Assembly (NCBI GenBank): GCA_025738555.1
Contig: JAOVFP010000007.1
Location: forward strand, 1,426,001 to 1,490,000
DNA from: Cyathus striatus
Lineage: Eukaryota > Basidiomycota > Agaricomycetes > Agaricales > Nidulariaceae
Length of the DNA: 64,000 nt
Direction of reading: 5' to 3'
Numbering within the stretch: the stretch's first letter is position 1; every line of letters starts with the position of its first letter. The translations under genes and the position numbers were made by a program. Positions 1-11,324 of this stretch are shown one piece after another. The notes under the pieces were generated by a model. That model made no database searches, was not told the origin of the DNA, and saw only the letters and a program-made list of their open reading frames with translations.

Positions 1-1023
1 TCCGAATATGGTGATCCCATGATCGTGAAGGTGGAAATTCTTCAGAGGTGTCCTTGTTGAATATGTCCTTATAATCCCGAAGGTGTTCTGGCACCATTTG
101 TTCAAAGGTTTTCTTGACCTTTTTGGGTTCATAGGATAGCCGTTGCGAGATTGTCTGTTTTACTCTGATAGGAATCCTGTATTTTTCAAATAGGGGTTCT
201 TTCATTTCATAAGACATGCCTAGTCCATGTTCTGTGATGAAGGGGTCTTCAATTCCTGTTAAAAAGGTTCATAAATGAATACTTTCGGCAGACATTTCTT
301 CAAGGTCCTCTTCTTCAGCATCATTCATTTGCATCCAATATATTTCGATTGGGTTCCAGTTGTCCTGTAAGGGTAAATCCTGGATTTCTATCATCTTCTC
401 ATCAGGGATTCTTGTATCCTCGAGAGAATACCTATAATCTTGAGGGAGCATTTCCATTTGCTCATTCTCCGATTTGTCAAGTATTTCTTCAATAGAAGCC
501 AGTAGTCCTGATCATTTATTTTCCAAAATAGGTTTTGTCATTTTCATTCGAGCAATAGAAATAGACTCTGCAAATCTTCGATTAAATTCCCTGTCTAATC
601 GCATTTGGTCAATTTTTAGTGTGCCTTCCTTCCAGTTTATTTGAGGGTTAGTTTGTTCCAGGAAGGGGTAGCCCATGATAATTGATTCATTCCCAAGTCC
701 AGAGAGATAAAATCAAGTTGGAATAGTAGCCGTTCCAACTTTTACTTTGTCATTGACATAGTGTGAGATATATCCCTTTTTGTTAAGAGTTCCATCTGCA
801 TTGTATACTGGTGTGAGTTTTGCTAGGGGTTGTGGAGTAAGGTTAAATTTCTTCGTGGTTGCTCAACTCATAAAGTTTCCTCCAGCCCCCGAGTCGATCA
901 AGGCTGGAACGGATCCCACATTTCCTAATGTAACCGGAACTTGCATAGTATTTTGTTCAACATCAGCTATAATTACATTGGAAAGTAGAATAGGAGGTCC
1001 TACAGTGGGATTAATAGTCCTCC
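1..1023 (-). pseudogene. Ty3/gypsy pol start: protease and beginning of reverse transcriptase (partial)
   Basis: Downstream of gag on the minus strand, the reading frame gives an aspartic-protease motif (ALIDSGAGGNFMS, about 860-900). It continues to FYLSGLGNESIIMGYPFLE (about 650-715), the usual end of a gypsy protease. The left edge encodes VPEHLRDYKDIFN and then PPSRSWDHHI, the conserved lead-in to gypsy RT, so the rest of pol lies outside the window. The frame is broken by four stops at 863-865, 713-715, 512-514 and 269-271, all TGA. Several stand where the family usually has arginine, so CGA-to-TGA change is inferred. The copy cannot make an intact polyprotein without readthrough. Confidence 0.85.
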
Positions 1024-1950
1024 TTATTGAAAACCCATCTTGTTGATACTTTCAAAGTATTCAACTTGCTTGGCTCCTGGGAGTTCTGCAACCCTGAGCC
1101 TCATTTCTTCGGCAAGATCTTTTCCTGTCATCTTCTTGATGAAAGGGTTGTTATTTTTAGTGTTAGTGTGGGGATTCGTTTCTCCTTTGTTTCGTTGTGG
1201 GCATTGCCGGGCCATGTGTCCCCTGACTCCGCAGTTGAAACATTTCCCAGCTTGCAAATATTCTCCTCGTGTTTTTGCATCTAATCGGTTTATCTCCATA
1301 TGATCTACATCCATGGTGTTCAGGTCCCGAGTTGTTGTTTTTGGTTGGGGTGCAAAGTAACCTCTTCGTCCTGTTTTGTTATATTGTTGTATCTGTCTGT
1401 AGTTTCGATCGAATTTTCTGGCATCTTCCTGCCATTTCGCAATTGTGTTGGGGATATCTTTTTGGGTGTGGATACTTTGAAGTAGAGGTTGGTTAAGACC
1501 TGCCTTGAAAAGATCCATCTTTGTGAAGTTATCGAGTCCATCTACATGGCTGACAAGTATTTCAAATTCTGTAATATATTCATCGGCCGTTCCCTTTCCT
1601 TGGGTTATGTTCTGAAGTTTATGAAAAGCTTCATCCTTTTCGTTGACAGGGTCAAAGTTCTTCTTAAAGTCTTCCTTGAAGGCTGCCCAAGTTCCCGGGA
1701 TGGGTGTGTTGGTTTTGAACATTTCGTTTTGTTTCTTTTCCTTCCAGTTTCCTGCGATTCCTCCTCCAATGTATGACATGGCATACATTATTTTCTTCAC
1801 ATCTGTGTCGTAAATCTTGTCATTAATGAGGAAGTAAGATTCAACATCTCGGAGCCATTTCTTGGATTTCTTCTTGTCTCCTTCAAAAATAGATGGAGGG
1901 TTCAACCTCAATTCTTTATTGTTGGCTTTGGGTGTTTCTTGGGTAGACAT
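1024..1950 (-). CDS. Ty3/gypsy Gag with CCHC zinc knuckle
   Basis: A 308-codon open frame. Residues about 30-170 match the retrotransposon gag fold in pattern (WLRDVESYF, then WAAFKEDFKKNF and a DEYITEFEILV helix). A CX2CX4HX4C knuckle follows at C237, C240, H245 and C250 (CFNCGVRGHMARQC). Gag packages the element RNA into virus-like particles and the knuckle binds nucleic acid. This gag is uninterrupted, unlike the pol region directly downstream on the same strand. The start at 1950 (MSTQETPK) is the first methionine of the frame; a longer N-terminus is possible because an ORF-like stretch lies upstream. Same orientation as the second gypsy element at 27.5-39.7 kb, but a different family. 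Confidence 0.88.
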   Translation of the reverse strand: MSTQETPKANNKELRLNPPSIFEGDKKKSKKWLRDVESYFLINDKIYDTDVKKIMYAMSYIGGGIAGNWKEKKQNEMFKTNTPIPGTWAAFKEDFKKNFDPVNEKDEAFHKLQNITQGKGTADEYITEFEILVSHVDGLDNFTKMDLFKAGLNQPLLQSIHTQKDIPNTIAKWQEDARKFDRNYRQIQQYNKTGRRGYFAPQPKTTTRDLNTMDVDHMEINRLDAKTRGEYLQAGKCFNCGVRGHMARQCPQRNKGETNPHTNTKNNNPFIKKMTGKDLAEEMRLRVAELPGAKQVEYFESINKMGFQ

Positions 1951-2480
1951 GCTGATATCTGATTCTTGTTCTGATATTTCGGAGGGTGTTGCAGAAATGG
2001 GAAGTGGGGGTATCCTTTGTCTGCCGTGACGTATTCGTCGTTATCAGGTGGTTGGTTCTTCTTTAAGTGTTCAACTAGTTCTTGGGCTAGTAAAGTTTCT
2101 GGGATCTGTTGGGTAGGGTTCCATTGCGTCGGTGTCGGTTCTTTTGAAAGAACTGTCTGGGTGTAGGGATTCGTGAGAGTGTGGGTTTCGAAGTTGTGGT
2201 ATCGACTACTCCTTTCCCGATGGGTTTGCTCAAGCTAGTGATAGATGCAAATGGGTTTAAGCTTCCTCCCTCTTGTGGTGAGGTCCATATAAGTCCTTCT
2301 GATTGGGACTTCGGCTTCTCTTCACCTTCTGAGTCAGAAATCTCTGGAGCTTTGAATCTCCAGGGGGTTGTCGTTGTTTCGGTTCGATGTGTCGGGGTGC
2401 TGCACTAAGTAGTGCAAGCAGTCGGCAAGCTTCAGCTTTTGTTATGATAAAGTTCTGGTTGGGATGTTTATCGTACAAGT
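1951..2480 (-). other. 5' internal region of gypsy element 1
   Basis: Between gag and the LTR. A minus-strand open stretch at 2257-2478 (PRHIEPKQRQPPGD and SPNQKDLYGP, low complexity and polar) resembles the variable N-terminal segment upstream of gag in many fungal gypsy elements. I could not place a primer-binding site. Confidence 0.45.
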
Positions 2481-2932
2481 CCGATAGTCACGTGATTTAC
2501 AAGTTCAAGGAACGAGTTAATCAGTATCGAGTTCAAGTCTCTATTCATGAGCTCTTAAGTTGGTTAAACTTAAGTATGAGCAAAGTGAATGAATCAAAGT
2601 GAAGCTAGTTTGATTTAAGCTGAAGCTTGAGCTCTATAGCCCAAGTTACTGGTGTTTAAATACAAACGAGTTCATACTAATAATAAGTAGAAATGTAACT
2701 AAATAAGTAAGAATGCTGTGCATTGACTGCACATTGACTGCACATTACTGCGGTGCAGTAAGAAGAAAGAAAGAGAAACTAAGTAAGGTAAAACGACTTG
2801 AAATGAGTCAAGAAAGGATGACAACCATGTAAGTAAGAAGTCTTGTGTTTGGTATCAAAGATGATACCAAACAAGTTAATAAAATGTAAAGAAATCAAAC
2901 GTAAATAAAAGAAAGTAAAGAAAATTGTAACA
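2480..2932 (-). repeat. Probable 5' LTR of gypsy element 1
   Basis: The minus strand begins TGTTACAATTTTC at 2932 and contains a TATTTAAA-like promoter box. The right edge is fixed by comparison with the intact paralogue at 48.7-49.5 kb: homology to the F-box gene starts exactly at 2933. The inner edge near 2480 is only estimated, because the matching 3' LTR lies beyond the window. Confidence 0.6.
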
Positions 2933-3636
2933 AGAATGTTCTCTTTATAGCCTCGGTATCAATGGAATTTGTGATAGATGTGCTATTGATTTGCATAGGC
3001 ATTCAACGTCTGTTCCTGGGACATGAACATTACACCGAATCCATTCTTCGACATGTTGCAGCATTACCACTTCGCTCTCTCTACATTAATATGTCTGTGA
3101 TACAAGTGTTCGCGGAACTGCGATTAGAGCTATTGCAAGTCAAGTATATATATTTTCAATATATAGAATTCTATGAGGACTTTGATCATATTCCTAGGGA
3201 TATATTTCAATGGCTACCGGAACTAACACACATTGCGATGCTCATTGGTGAATATAACAAGTACCTACCAAGAGCATTATGTGGTCTTAGGGGTATTAAA
3301 CAATTGCAGTCCATTGTACTCCTACTTGACCACTTATTCCATATCTGGGGAAACGATGATGATGTTCCCGGGTTGATCCAGGAATGGGAAGCAGTGGATT
3401 TGAGGATCATGGTCGCCCTCCCCGAATCCCCTAGCGCTGCGCGGCTGCGGAGGATGAGGATGGATCATGCTGGAATAGATTTTGATGGTTATCGATATGG
3501 AGATGATCACTGGAGTGACATAGAAGAAGAGGATGCTGATACAGAACATTCATATTATGCAAGTCAGGATGCACACCAAAATTCGTGTGTTTCGACCCAT
3601 CATTTGAGTCCTAGTTTGTATCAGACTGAAGTGTAA
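2933..3636 (+). pseudogene. F-box/leucine-rich protein, 3' fragment cut by a retrotransposon
   Basis: Encodes the last two thirds of the protein whose complete copy is at 48664-49683: FVIDVLLICIGIQRLFLG, PLRSLYIN, FQWLPELTHIAMLIGEYN, and the acidic tail around WSDIEEEDADTE. These are leucine-rich repeat-like segments of the agaricomycete F-box family, which recruits substrates to SCF ubiquitin ligases. The F-box exon and the start of exon 2 are absent, and the LTR edge of gypsy element 1 sits at the break. The frame to the stop at 3634-3636 is otherwise open, which suggests recent disruption. The missing 5' half should lie left of this window. A methionine at 2962 could start a 224-aa remnant, but no function is expected. 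Confidence 0.85.
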
Positions 3637-3835
3637 CTGTACACAATTTGTTGGGACCTTGTCTTGAATCTGCAACGAAGTACGATAAGAGTCTATAAAC
3701 GAAGGTCTATTAGATGTAAGAGGGATGTACTGCTGTACATACCTATAAACTAAGTGAGCAAAGTAAAGAGTACGAGTATGAGTAAGCTACAAGATGAAAT
3801 CCACACTTTGCTGTGCAAACGTGTTACTTACTATG
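2933..3835 (+). repeat. Segmental duplication, copy 1 (inverted partner about 48492-49390)
   Basis: Similarity to the partner covers the F-box coding part and about 200 bp of 3' flank (for example GTACGATAAGAGTCTATAAA in both). It ends near 3830, where the partner runs into the TIR of the 42377-48496 element. Confidence 0.8.
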
Positions 3836-3995
3836 TAATGACTCGGGGCACTCAAGTCTTAGGTAATTTTCTGTATCTGTAAGCCCAATCATCAATGTGG
3901 GCCTGCCAGGCTTTAATTAAATTCTCTGTAGAAATTAATCTGTGTATCATGATTTCTCAGTGATGTAATATCACTGCAACACTATAGTCCTTGGC
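3836..3995. other. Intergenic, nothing recognised
   Basis: AT-rich sequence without a supported ORF. Confidence 0.5.
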
Positions 3996-4255
3996 ATGAT
4001 TTACACTCGTGTGATCGATATAACATTTTAATTCTCCGTATTTAAATCCGCCTAGGCATCTATGGTATAACACTTAAAATATATGCTGTAACCGCTTCGG
4101 ATTTTTACATCCCAAGTAAGCAGTTTCAAACCAAAAATTTACCTGCATCATATGAATGTAGACAGTAAGGCAATGCTTCGTTATAATCAATCAATGTCGA
4201 GTGGTAGGCTTGTGGGGCATTGTGTGTCCGAAGTGTAACCATGCACCCACTACTT
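3996..4255 (+). repeat. Dispersed repeat, copy A (inverted copy B at 23859-24117)
   Basis: About 260 bp closely similar to the reverse complement of 23859-24117, for example GGCATCTATGGTATAACACT against its counterpart. Copy A is interrupted at its right end by the fold-back element starting at 4261. Copy B is interrupted at its right end by the 24118-27230 TIR element. No coding potential seen. Confidence 0.8.
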
Positions 4256-4260
4256 GAGTC

Positions 4261-5251
4261 GTGGCTTTCTTTTTGATTGATCCCTGTCGGTAAGCACTGA
4301 GGGTGCGCGATGTTTCGCACCAGGGATCGATTGATTTCAAAATACACTGTAATGGAATCAATAATTACTATGTAGAATTTTGAAATCAATCAATTGTAGT
4401 TAATAGATTGATCAATGAATGAATGAAATCAATGGTAAATCAGTACTATATACTAGAAAGTGCGAAATCAATGGGAGAATGGAATCATTGCGGTAGCAAA
4501 ATCAATGAAAAATGAAATCAATTAGAAATGAAATAAATCATTGTAATATTAGGGTCCCCAACCACGAGTGTAACGCATCAGCAGGGTTTTTAACTATGTA
4601 AGCATAGCCGCTACACTATTAGGCCTTTTTTAAGTGTTGCATGTCATGCTACTTAACTAGTAGCTCTCTATCATTTATACTTAATATTTTACTAGATAAT
4701 TCGTAAAATATGACATAAAATACATCAAGCTATGAGTTATAATGCAATGAATGTCGCACTGTAGTGGTGGCACAATGTGTATATAAAGATATATTAAAAG
4801 TAATCCAAAGATTGCCAATTTTCACCAAGTCCCCAGAAGCGATAGCAAGTATTAGTTAAGTACTAAAAAGCGTAACAGTTGTAAAAGGCCTAGTAGTGTA
4901 GTGGCTATGCTTACATAGTTAAAAACCCTGCTGATGCGTTACACTCGTGGTTGGGGACCCTAATATTACAATGATTTATTTCATTTCTAATTGATTTCAT
5001 TTTTCATTGATTTTGCTACCGCAATGATTCCATTCTCCCATTGATTTCGCACTTTCTAGTATATAGTACTGATTTACCATTGATTTCATTCATTCATTGA
5101 TCAATCTATTAACTACAATTGATTGATTTCAAAATTCTACATAGTAATTATTGATTCCATTACAGTGTATTTTGAAATCAATCGATCCCCGGTGCGAAAC
5201 ATCACGCACCCTCGGTGCTTACCGACAGGGATCAACCAAAAAGAAAGCCAC
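4261..5251. mobile_element. Fold-back element 1 with arms of about 370 bp
   Basis: The left arm (4261-4630) and right arm (4883-5251) are near-perfect reverse complements. Both begin GTGGCTTTCTTTTTG at the outside and run through ATCCCTGTCGGTAAGCAC to a TTAAAAACCCTGC block. A spacer of about 250 bp separates them. No ORF; the element must be mobilised in trans. The termini match those of the second element at 15668-16885, so this is a family. Confidence 0.9.
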
Positions 5252-5903
5252 TGGTGACTACCACTACACGTGGCCGCCAAAAATGATGGCAATCAACAAC
5301 AATTCCTAATTGAAATGATTCATTGACCAACAGAGCACTTTGAGAGCTATGGAATTGTTCAAAATTTCTCTGAGATATAACTTGTGTACCAACTAATATA
5401 ATATCCAGGTGATTTAGCAATTACTTCATTATTGCACTGAAAACGAGAGTGATAAGTTTGATCACACATAATTGATATATGTGTTTCATCTCCTACTAGT
5501 AAATATCTTCCTCTATCTGAGTAAATATCATACTGTTTCATGGTACTATTTTGAAGCATAAATTCTACATATATTCATGAATTTCTGCAGTGCTACATCA
5601 GTCTATATAGCGATTAAACATACAATTTCTAATTCACTCAGGTCTGACAAATAAGAAGGTTCACATAAATATTATTATATCTCGGTATACAAACACCTGT
5701 ATCTTTTAATATTTTAATAGCTTATGCTCCATATATATTACATGATATGTTCAAGATATCATGTAGAAATACCATCAATAACAGCTTTTGTAGGCTAGTT
5801 TGTATATTGTATGACGCAAATATAGATGTTGAACCAGAATGTGTATAATATGCCACTAAATAAGTCCATCATGTTATAAAGTTACGTTTTAGTAGTATAC
5901 TAT
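5252..5903. other. AT-rich intergenic stretch
   Basis: No gene supported. Short minus-strand ORFs here have no recognisable motif. Confidence 0.5.
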
Positions 5904-6090
5904 GGCGGTCAAAGTGCACTTTTAATAAGGTGCGCAAACATTTCGGGCGTTGTTCGGCGCACACATTTTGGTCCCAGCGCAAACATTTTTAGTCCTAGCG
6001 CAAACATTTTTATTCCTGGCGCAAACATTTTTAGTCCCGGCGCAAACACTTATTTCGAGAGCAACGTAAATTTTTGAGACACGCAGTTAT
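5904..6090 (+). mobile_element. Solitary transposon end with GCGCAAACATTT repeats
   Basis: Begins TGGCGGTCAAAGTGCAC and carries repeated GCGCAAACATTTTT motifs separated by GTCC-containing spacers. The same terminal sequence bounds the element at 24118-27230. I found no inverted partner nearby, so this is a solo or truncated end. Confidence 0.75.
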
Positions 6091-8871
6091 AATGATTCAT
6101 AGATTTTTATTAGGAATAATAAAGGTATAAACAGTAATTTTATTTAATCTTGACAGTGAAATTCAAGCAATATATGTCGTACTTATGGCTGGAGATAACA
6201 ACTTGTTTACATAGCATATAAACCCCATAAGTACACAATATAACAAGTAGGAGAGCCATTTCTACAATCGGGAGGCAAATCAACTCTGCAATGATGGAGA
6301 GGCGAGAGGAAGGAAATCATTATGATGTCATCTAGACGAGGACAAGTCTGAGGAGACCCTGAATCAGCCCTGCTACTTACGAGGCAAGGAGTAGGAGCAA
6401 AATTTCAGATTCCGAATTGTTCTTACCACACTGGCAAGGTGCTTTGCAATGGAACAATAACAGCCACTCATTATTTGCAACAAAAAAAGAACATCTAAAC
6501 GAAGGGCGAATCAATCAGCATGCGCACGTTGGAGTAGAACATAAGAGACACTGACGTACCAGATATGCTCAGTGATGTGCTTTGAAGTGAGACGATAATA
6601 ACACCAGAGTCGGTGCGTCGGAGAACACTGCACATGTCTTACGCAACAACCACTCCAACGGCAATTCTTGAGTGCTGTCCGGGAAGTACTTGCGGGCACG
6701 GCCGATGTTCGCGTTCGTCTGCACTGTTCTTGATCATATGGTCATATAGCTCACTTACCCTAGATCGCGGTAACGAGACCTCCGTATCTCATGTGATGTG
6801 AATTGGGCGAGAACTCATTCGTCTTCACGTAGAGGAAGCATACTAGAATCCCACAGAGAAAGGAAGTACTCACTGACCACGAACTGTACTGGAACCCAGA
6901 CCCACTCCCTACTTTTCGCGTTAGCATCCCCAGCAAGATTCTCCGTCGTCTTACACCTCGTTGTCTGTAACAATTTAATTGTGTTAGAATGTGCAGATTT
7001 TTATATATAGCGGTTTCTCAAAGCATAAAATGTTGATTTACCTGCTTCACAATTATTGCTGTCTTTGTGAGCTCGAGTGTCTGAATTCGTATCGGATATA
7101 TCTTCATTGTTATACGCTAGATCTTGATGGCAGTCGAGAAATCCTATTAGGTTTCTCATATTAATTATCGAATTGAGCTTACAGTTCTCGGTATAATTCA
7201 TTTTATACTCGTGGTTGTCTCCTATCCCTCCAAAACCACCTTTTGTTTGTAAGATGCAAATGTCTGTTTCTGAAAGTGTTATAAAGAGGTTACCTTTACG
7301 ATTATCATGCTGTCCTTTAAAAAGGGTTTGTTAGCCTACACTATCGACATATTCAATATTGTGTGATACCTAGCATGAAGATATTCCCGATGTCCCATTG
7401 TGCCATTGTAAGGTCTCGTAAAACAGATGGTGTATAATAGTAAATTGAAAGGTTAGAGAATACTAAGTATATGTGTAGGATCGCAGCGTCTGCATATAAA
7501 CCACCTGTAGACTCATATCATATTTGATAAAACCGTCAAAGAACCATCATCGGTGTCCTTGTGATCCGCGTTGCTATACGGTGTCGTCTAGGATAGTATT
7601 CGAGTACAACGGCGGGGAATACTACGTGCGACAATGAGTACTTACACGATGTTTGAACTGTAGATGTGGGCCCATATTGACACGGAGGACGGATATAATA
7701 GGCGCTCTTTGTTCACGGATCTTTCCTGTATCAGATGACCGAAGCAGTGTCAACACCGACATAGTATGTTTTCGAAATTTTAGGTTGTTGTTTCCATAGC
7801 TACAGCATTTTCTGTTACTACTCTTTGTTCGGTTTACAATTTCATGGTTCCCCGAAGCATAATTCCGCATTTTTTGTGCCATTCTGAAATCTAACGACAC
7901 GGATAACTTTTTAGTTCAGACAAAAATTTGATTGAACTACTCGTTTAAGCACAAGAATACTCATGCTGAACTTTGATACAAGGCCCATTCAACCAGAACA
8001 ACCCTGCATTTGCCAGTGACTTCGTAAAGTCGATTCAGCATCGTCGCATGTCATCTGTAAACGTGATGTTCTTCGATTGTACTCGAAAGAGTTACTGAAT
8101 TTCCCGTTGTGCTGGAGGCATGTTATCTTCGAGTATTCCTGTGAGATTGGCATGGCACTGTTCATAGTCGGAAGCATTTAATTGGCCACATATATTATCC
8201 GTAGCTTGCGTGATTATCTGGAGCCGGACTGTTCATCACCCTTGGGCCTCAGGCTTGACCTGAGGTCGAATTGGCGGGAGAAGCTTAATAACGAAAGAAT
8301 CCTTCCCACCTCGGGATATGTTACCAAACTCTAACTTTATTTCAATCGCAAACAACGTCGCCAACTTCAGACGGGCCACAATCTGACTCCAGCTACCTGG
8401 ATACTGTTCTAGCAACCCCTAACATGGCACCTGAAAGAAGCTTGATACGTAGAATTGGTCTGGAAATGGTATGCGAGGACTTAAGTGAGGTGTAGAATTT
8501 TGGAACATTAGATCAATGGAGACATTTAGATATGATATTATTAGGATCATGGTTTTCGCAGATACAGAGACTCGAGAGTGGATTTGGTGATTAATATCTG
8601 ATCTAATTTGTACATAATCAAGTTGAATCAACGGCACTGTACCAACTATATTTTATTATTTAAACCAGCATTTGATCACTACATAGGCGATATGTAATGT
8701 ATAGTTTTCACATACTTAATGTTCAGGCACTGGCGACGTGTTGGTACGACGATGGTCGTCGTTCATACTTCTTTAACTTAGCTCTAGATGGAACAAACTG
8801 ACGCCTTTAGACAGCAAGTCCAAACATAGCCAAACGAATAGATTCTCACGTAAGTACACGAGCGTGATATG
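6091..8871. other. Intergenic region without recognised genes
   Basis: Only short ORFs (under 95 codons) with no conserved motif. Possible decayed transposon interior belonging to the end at 5904, but no second terminus is visible. Confidence 0.4.
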
Positions 8872-8873
8872 TA

Positions 8874-9362
8874 CTGTTATTTACCGGCCGGTTGTACACT
8901 GAATCTTAAATTTGTCATAAAATTACTGAAAATATATTAAGAGCTTAGATAAGTTTACAGACACAAGGTATGAAGTGTAAACAATTTATTTCTCAACTTT
9001 TATGGCATTCCAACATATTTTGAAAGAGTAACTTATGTTTTACTGATTTTGATGCGCAATCCGGCATCACCACCCGGTTGTATAGTGTTACATTTTTGTG
9101 ACCAATCTAAGCGATGTCGCATCACAGAGCTATGCACAATGCCGATTAACGTTGTTCAGGGCCATCAAAGTACGAAAAAACACACAAAATCTAACATTGC
9201 AGCAGAATCACATATCCTAATGCCGACATGAGTGTATGATGTGATAGACTAGATTTATAGCTACATATATATCTAATTTTTATAAATTTTAATGCAATGT
9301 TAGCGGAGAAATGTGCTACTGTACAAGTGGCTAATGGTGTACAACCGGCCGGTAAATAACAG
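8874..9362. mobile_element. 489-bp MITE with TA target duplication
   Basis: Perfect 26-bp terminal inverted repeats (CTGTTATTTACCGGCCGG continuing TTGTACAC) flanked by TA at 8872-8873 and 9363-9364. The TA duplication fits Tc1/mariner-type integration. No transposase, hence a miniature non-autonomous element. Confidence 0.9.
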
Positions 9363-9364
9363 TA

Positions 9365-10008
9365 TTACGTCTGCACGATCCCGGATCCATCAGTACTTCA
9401 GTGCTTCGGCGCTTCCGGCGCCGGGCGGACTCACAATGCAATCACAATCACGATTTCACGATGGATATTGGGCGCCAGGCATTCGTCGTAGTTTTCAATT
9501 GTCGCTAGGACTCCACAAAGCTCCCTCCAATCCGCTTGACTCAACTTTCAGCAACGATTCAGTTATGAACTTAGTCCCTTCAGCGGTGGGGTTAATGACT
9601 GGTATGAAATTCCATTTGTTGAATTCCGTGCACTGTGGACGCAATGTTATCACTGAATTCATTGTCTCACACATCTAGATTCTCTACGACCATTGTTTCA
9701 TTCTCATAGGCGAGATCCTACATATGCAGCCGACAATGCGTGAATGTATGGGACAGCCATTTGCACTACATTCCTAGAAATGATAAGAGTGTGAGTGGCA
9801 CAATGAATATCAATGCATTTCGACCATGTGATTGCATTAGGCTTTGACCCTGCAATTTTTGATAAAGAGCAGAGATTCTTTGAACTGAATCTCAAGTAAA
9901 GCCGCCGGCTTTCCCAACTGTTTCTGTAACTTTTCATCTTATCTCTGTGTATCACCATCCCATTTCCACTTTTTATCATATTTCAAACACTCCAATCTAC
10001 GACCTACA
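9365..10008. other. Upstream region of the pseudophosphatase-like gene
   Basis: Contains no supported gene. The last 60 bases before the ATG at 10009 are pyrimidine-rich (TTTCATCTTATCTC), as is common upstream of fungal start codons, but no specific promoter element can be assigned. Confidence 0.4.
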
Positions 10009-11037
10009 ATGCCCGCTGTCCGCCCTACACCTTCAATCAGGCAACCATTGCACACGAGGCGCAACGTTGGACTGAATATCTGCACCTCCATTGCACCAGG
10101 TGTAGATGTTGTCGTCGAGGGCACTGATGAACAACGTGGTCGCAAGCTTCAGCGGGCCTATAACACCGGCAGGCATGGTGTTCAGAATCGTACCACAGCT
10201 CATACCCCGAAATATCCGCACCCCAAAAAGGAATTTGTCCCATTACGAAAGTCAAACCGAAGCCCGTTCAAACGTCCCGCACCCCCCCTTCCTATTTCAC
10301 CCACATCTTCAGAGGAGTTGGACTCGTTCCTCGACTTGGAGGATCCAGACCGCACCCTTGTTGCCACTGATCCTACTACGAATTTCAAGGACTACCACGA
10401 AATCATACCAGGACTCTTCCTCGTCGTGTCTTTTGTGTCGTTTGATTCAGATATACCTCTTGAATCATTCAAAGACGACTTCACCCACGTTATACGGGTG
10501 GCTCAGGCGGAGGAACGAGAGATTTGGGCCGAGACGGAGGAAGAACCATCTGTAGACGTCCTCAACCTCTCGTTCCCAATCAAAGTAACTCCTCCTTCTA
10601 GCATGAGGATCACGAAGACCGGTCGTCTTGTCCGCAACCTAGGGGCGGAGATTCAAGGGACGAAGAGCAAGAAAGTTACTGATCTTAGTGGTAAACAACT
10701 TGAAGTGGCACGCGACTTCCTCTCCCTTTGTCTCCCATATTATTCCCAGGCCAATCCTCCTTCTCCTTCCATCCCAAAGTTTGTTGGTCCCCCAGCCAAG
10801 GCTTTGATCATTGCTCCCGCCCACGTTGACGCGCTTAGCATTGTCATTACGTACCTCGCATTTTGCTCTGGCGAGCATGCTTTCAGGGTTATCAATTATA
10901 TTGATGAAGAACCTGAAGTTCCAGATGCGTGGAGAAACGTTTTCCCCCGTGTTAAAGCGAAGTGTCTAGAAGATACGGAGATGTATTACGGGGAAGGTGC
11001 GGAGAAAGCAGAGCTAGCCGCCCGATTGGATATATAA
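10009..11037 (+). CDS. Dual-specificity-phosphatase-like protein lacking the catalytic cysteine
   Basis: A single 342-aa open frame with a good start context (ACAATGCC). The N-terminal 120 residues are basic and proline-rich. A DSP-like fold follows: FKDYHEIIPGLFLV (about 127-140), a DVLNLSFPI strand (183-191), the helix LSGKQLEVARDFLSLCLPYY (226-245), then ALIIAPAHVDALSIVITYLAF (265-285). The last segment occupies the place of the phosphatase loop HCxxGxxRS, but here the Cys and Arg are absent. It therefore probably cannot hydrolyse phosphoesters and may bind phosphorylated partners. The order of strands and helices, not strong identity, supports the fold. The gene is intact and lies tail-to-tail with the F-box gene ending at 11325. 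Confidence 0.7.
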   Translation: MPAVRPTPSIRQPLHTRRNVGLNICTSIAPGVDVVVEGTDEQRGRKLQRAYNTGRHGVQNRTTAHTPKYPHPKKEFVPLRKSNRSPFKRPAPPLPISPTSSEELDSFLDLEDPDRTLVATDPTTNFKDYHEIIPGLFLVVSFVSFDSDIPLESFKDDFTHVIRVAQAEEREIWAETEEEPSVDVLNLSFPIKVTPPSSMRITKTGRLVRNLGAEIQGTKSKKVTDLSGKQLEVARDFLSLCLPYYSQANPPSPSIPKFVGPPAKALIIAPAHVDALSIVITYLAFCSGEHAFRVINYIDEEPEVPDAWRNVFPRVKAKCLEDTEMYYGEGAEKAELAARLDI

Positions 11038-11324
11038 ATATTGCATGGACATTCATTATCTCAGATGTTTTTTACGAATTATCATTACAGTCACTCCTTT
11101 ACCAGACTCGTCTATACACACTCCTTGCTGTATTCAGTTTCTCCTCATCACTTGTATACTTAACAGTAGATAAGAACAATTGATATCAACTTTATCTTTA
11201 AACGAAGTTTTCAGTGGATATCTGAGTAAAGTAACAAGCTAGAAATAGGTATCAGGGACTTCGTGGTGAAGCATACTTTACCCTGACGGTGTTATCCGTA
11301 ACATTCCTAGCACATCGCATGTGT

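Noticed and set aside
780..1776. Plus-strand ORFs over gypsy gag
   Set aside because: Shadows of the minus-strand gag and protease, which have a clear zinc knuckle and DSG motif.
6511..7201. Cluster of ORFs of 60-70 codons on both strands
   Set aside because: No conserved motif, overlapping frames on both strands, lengths expected by chance.
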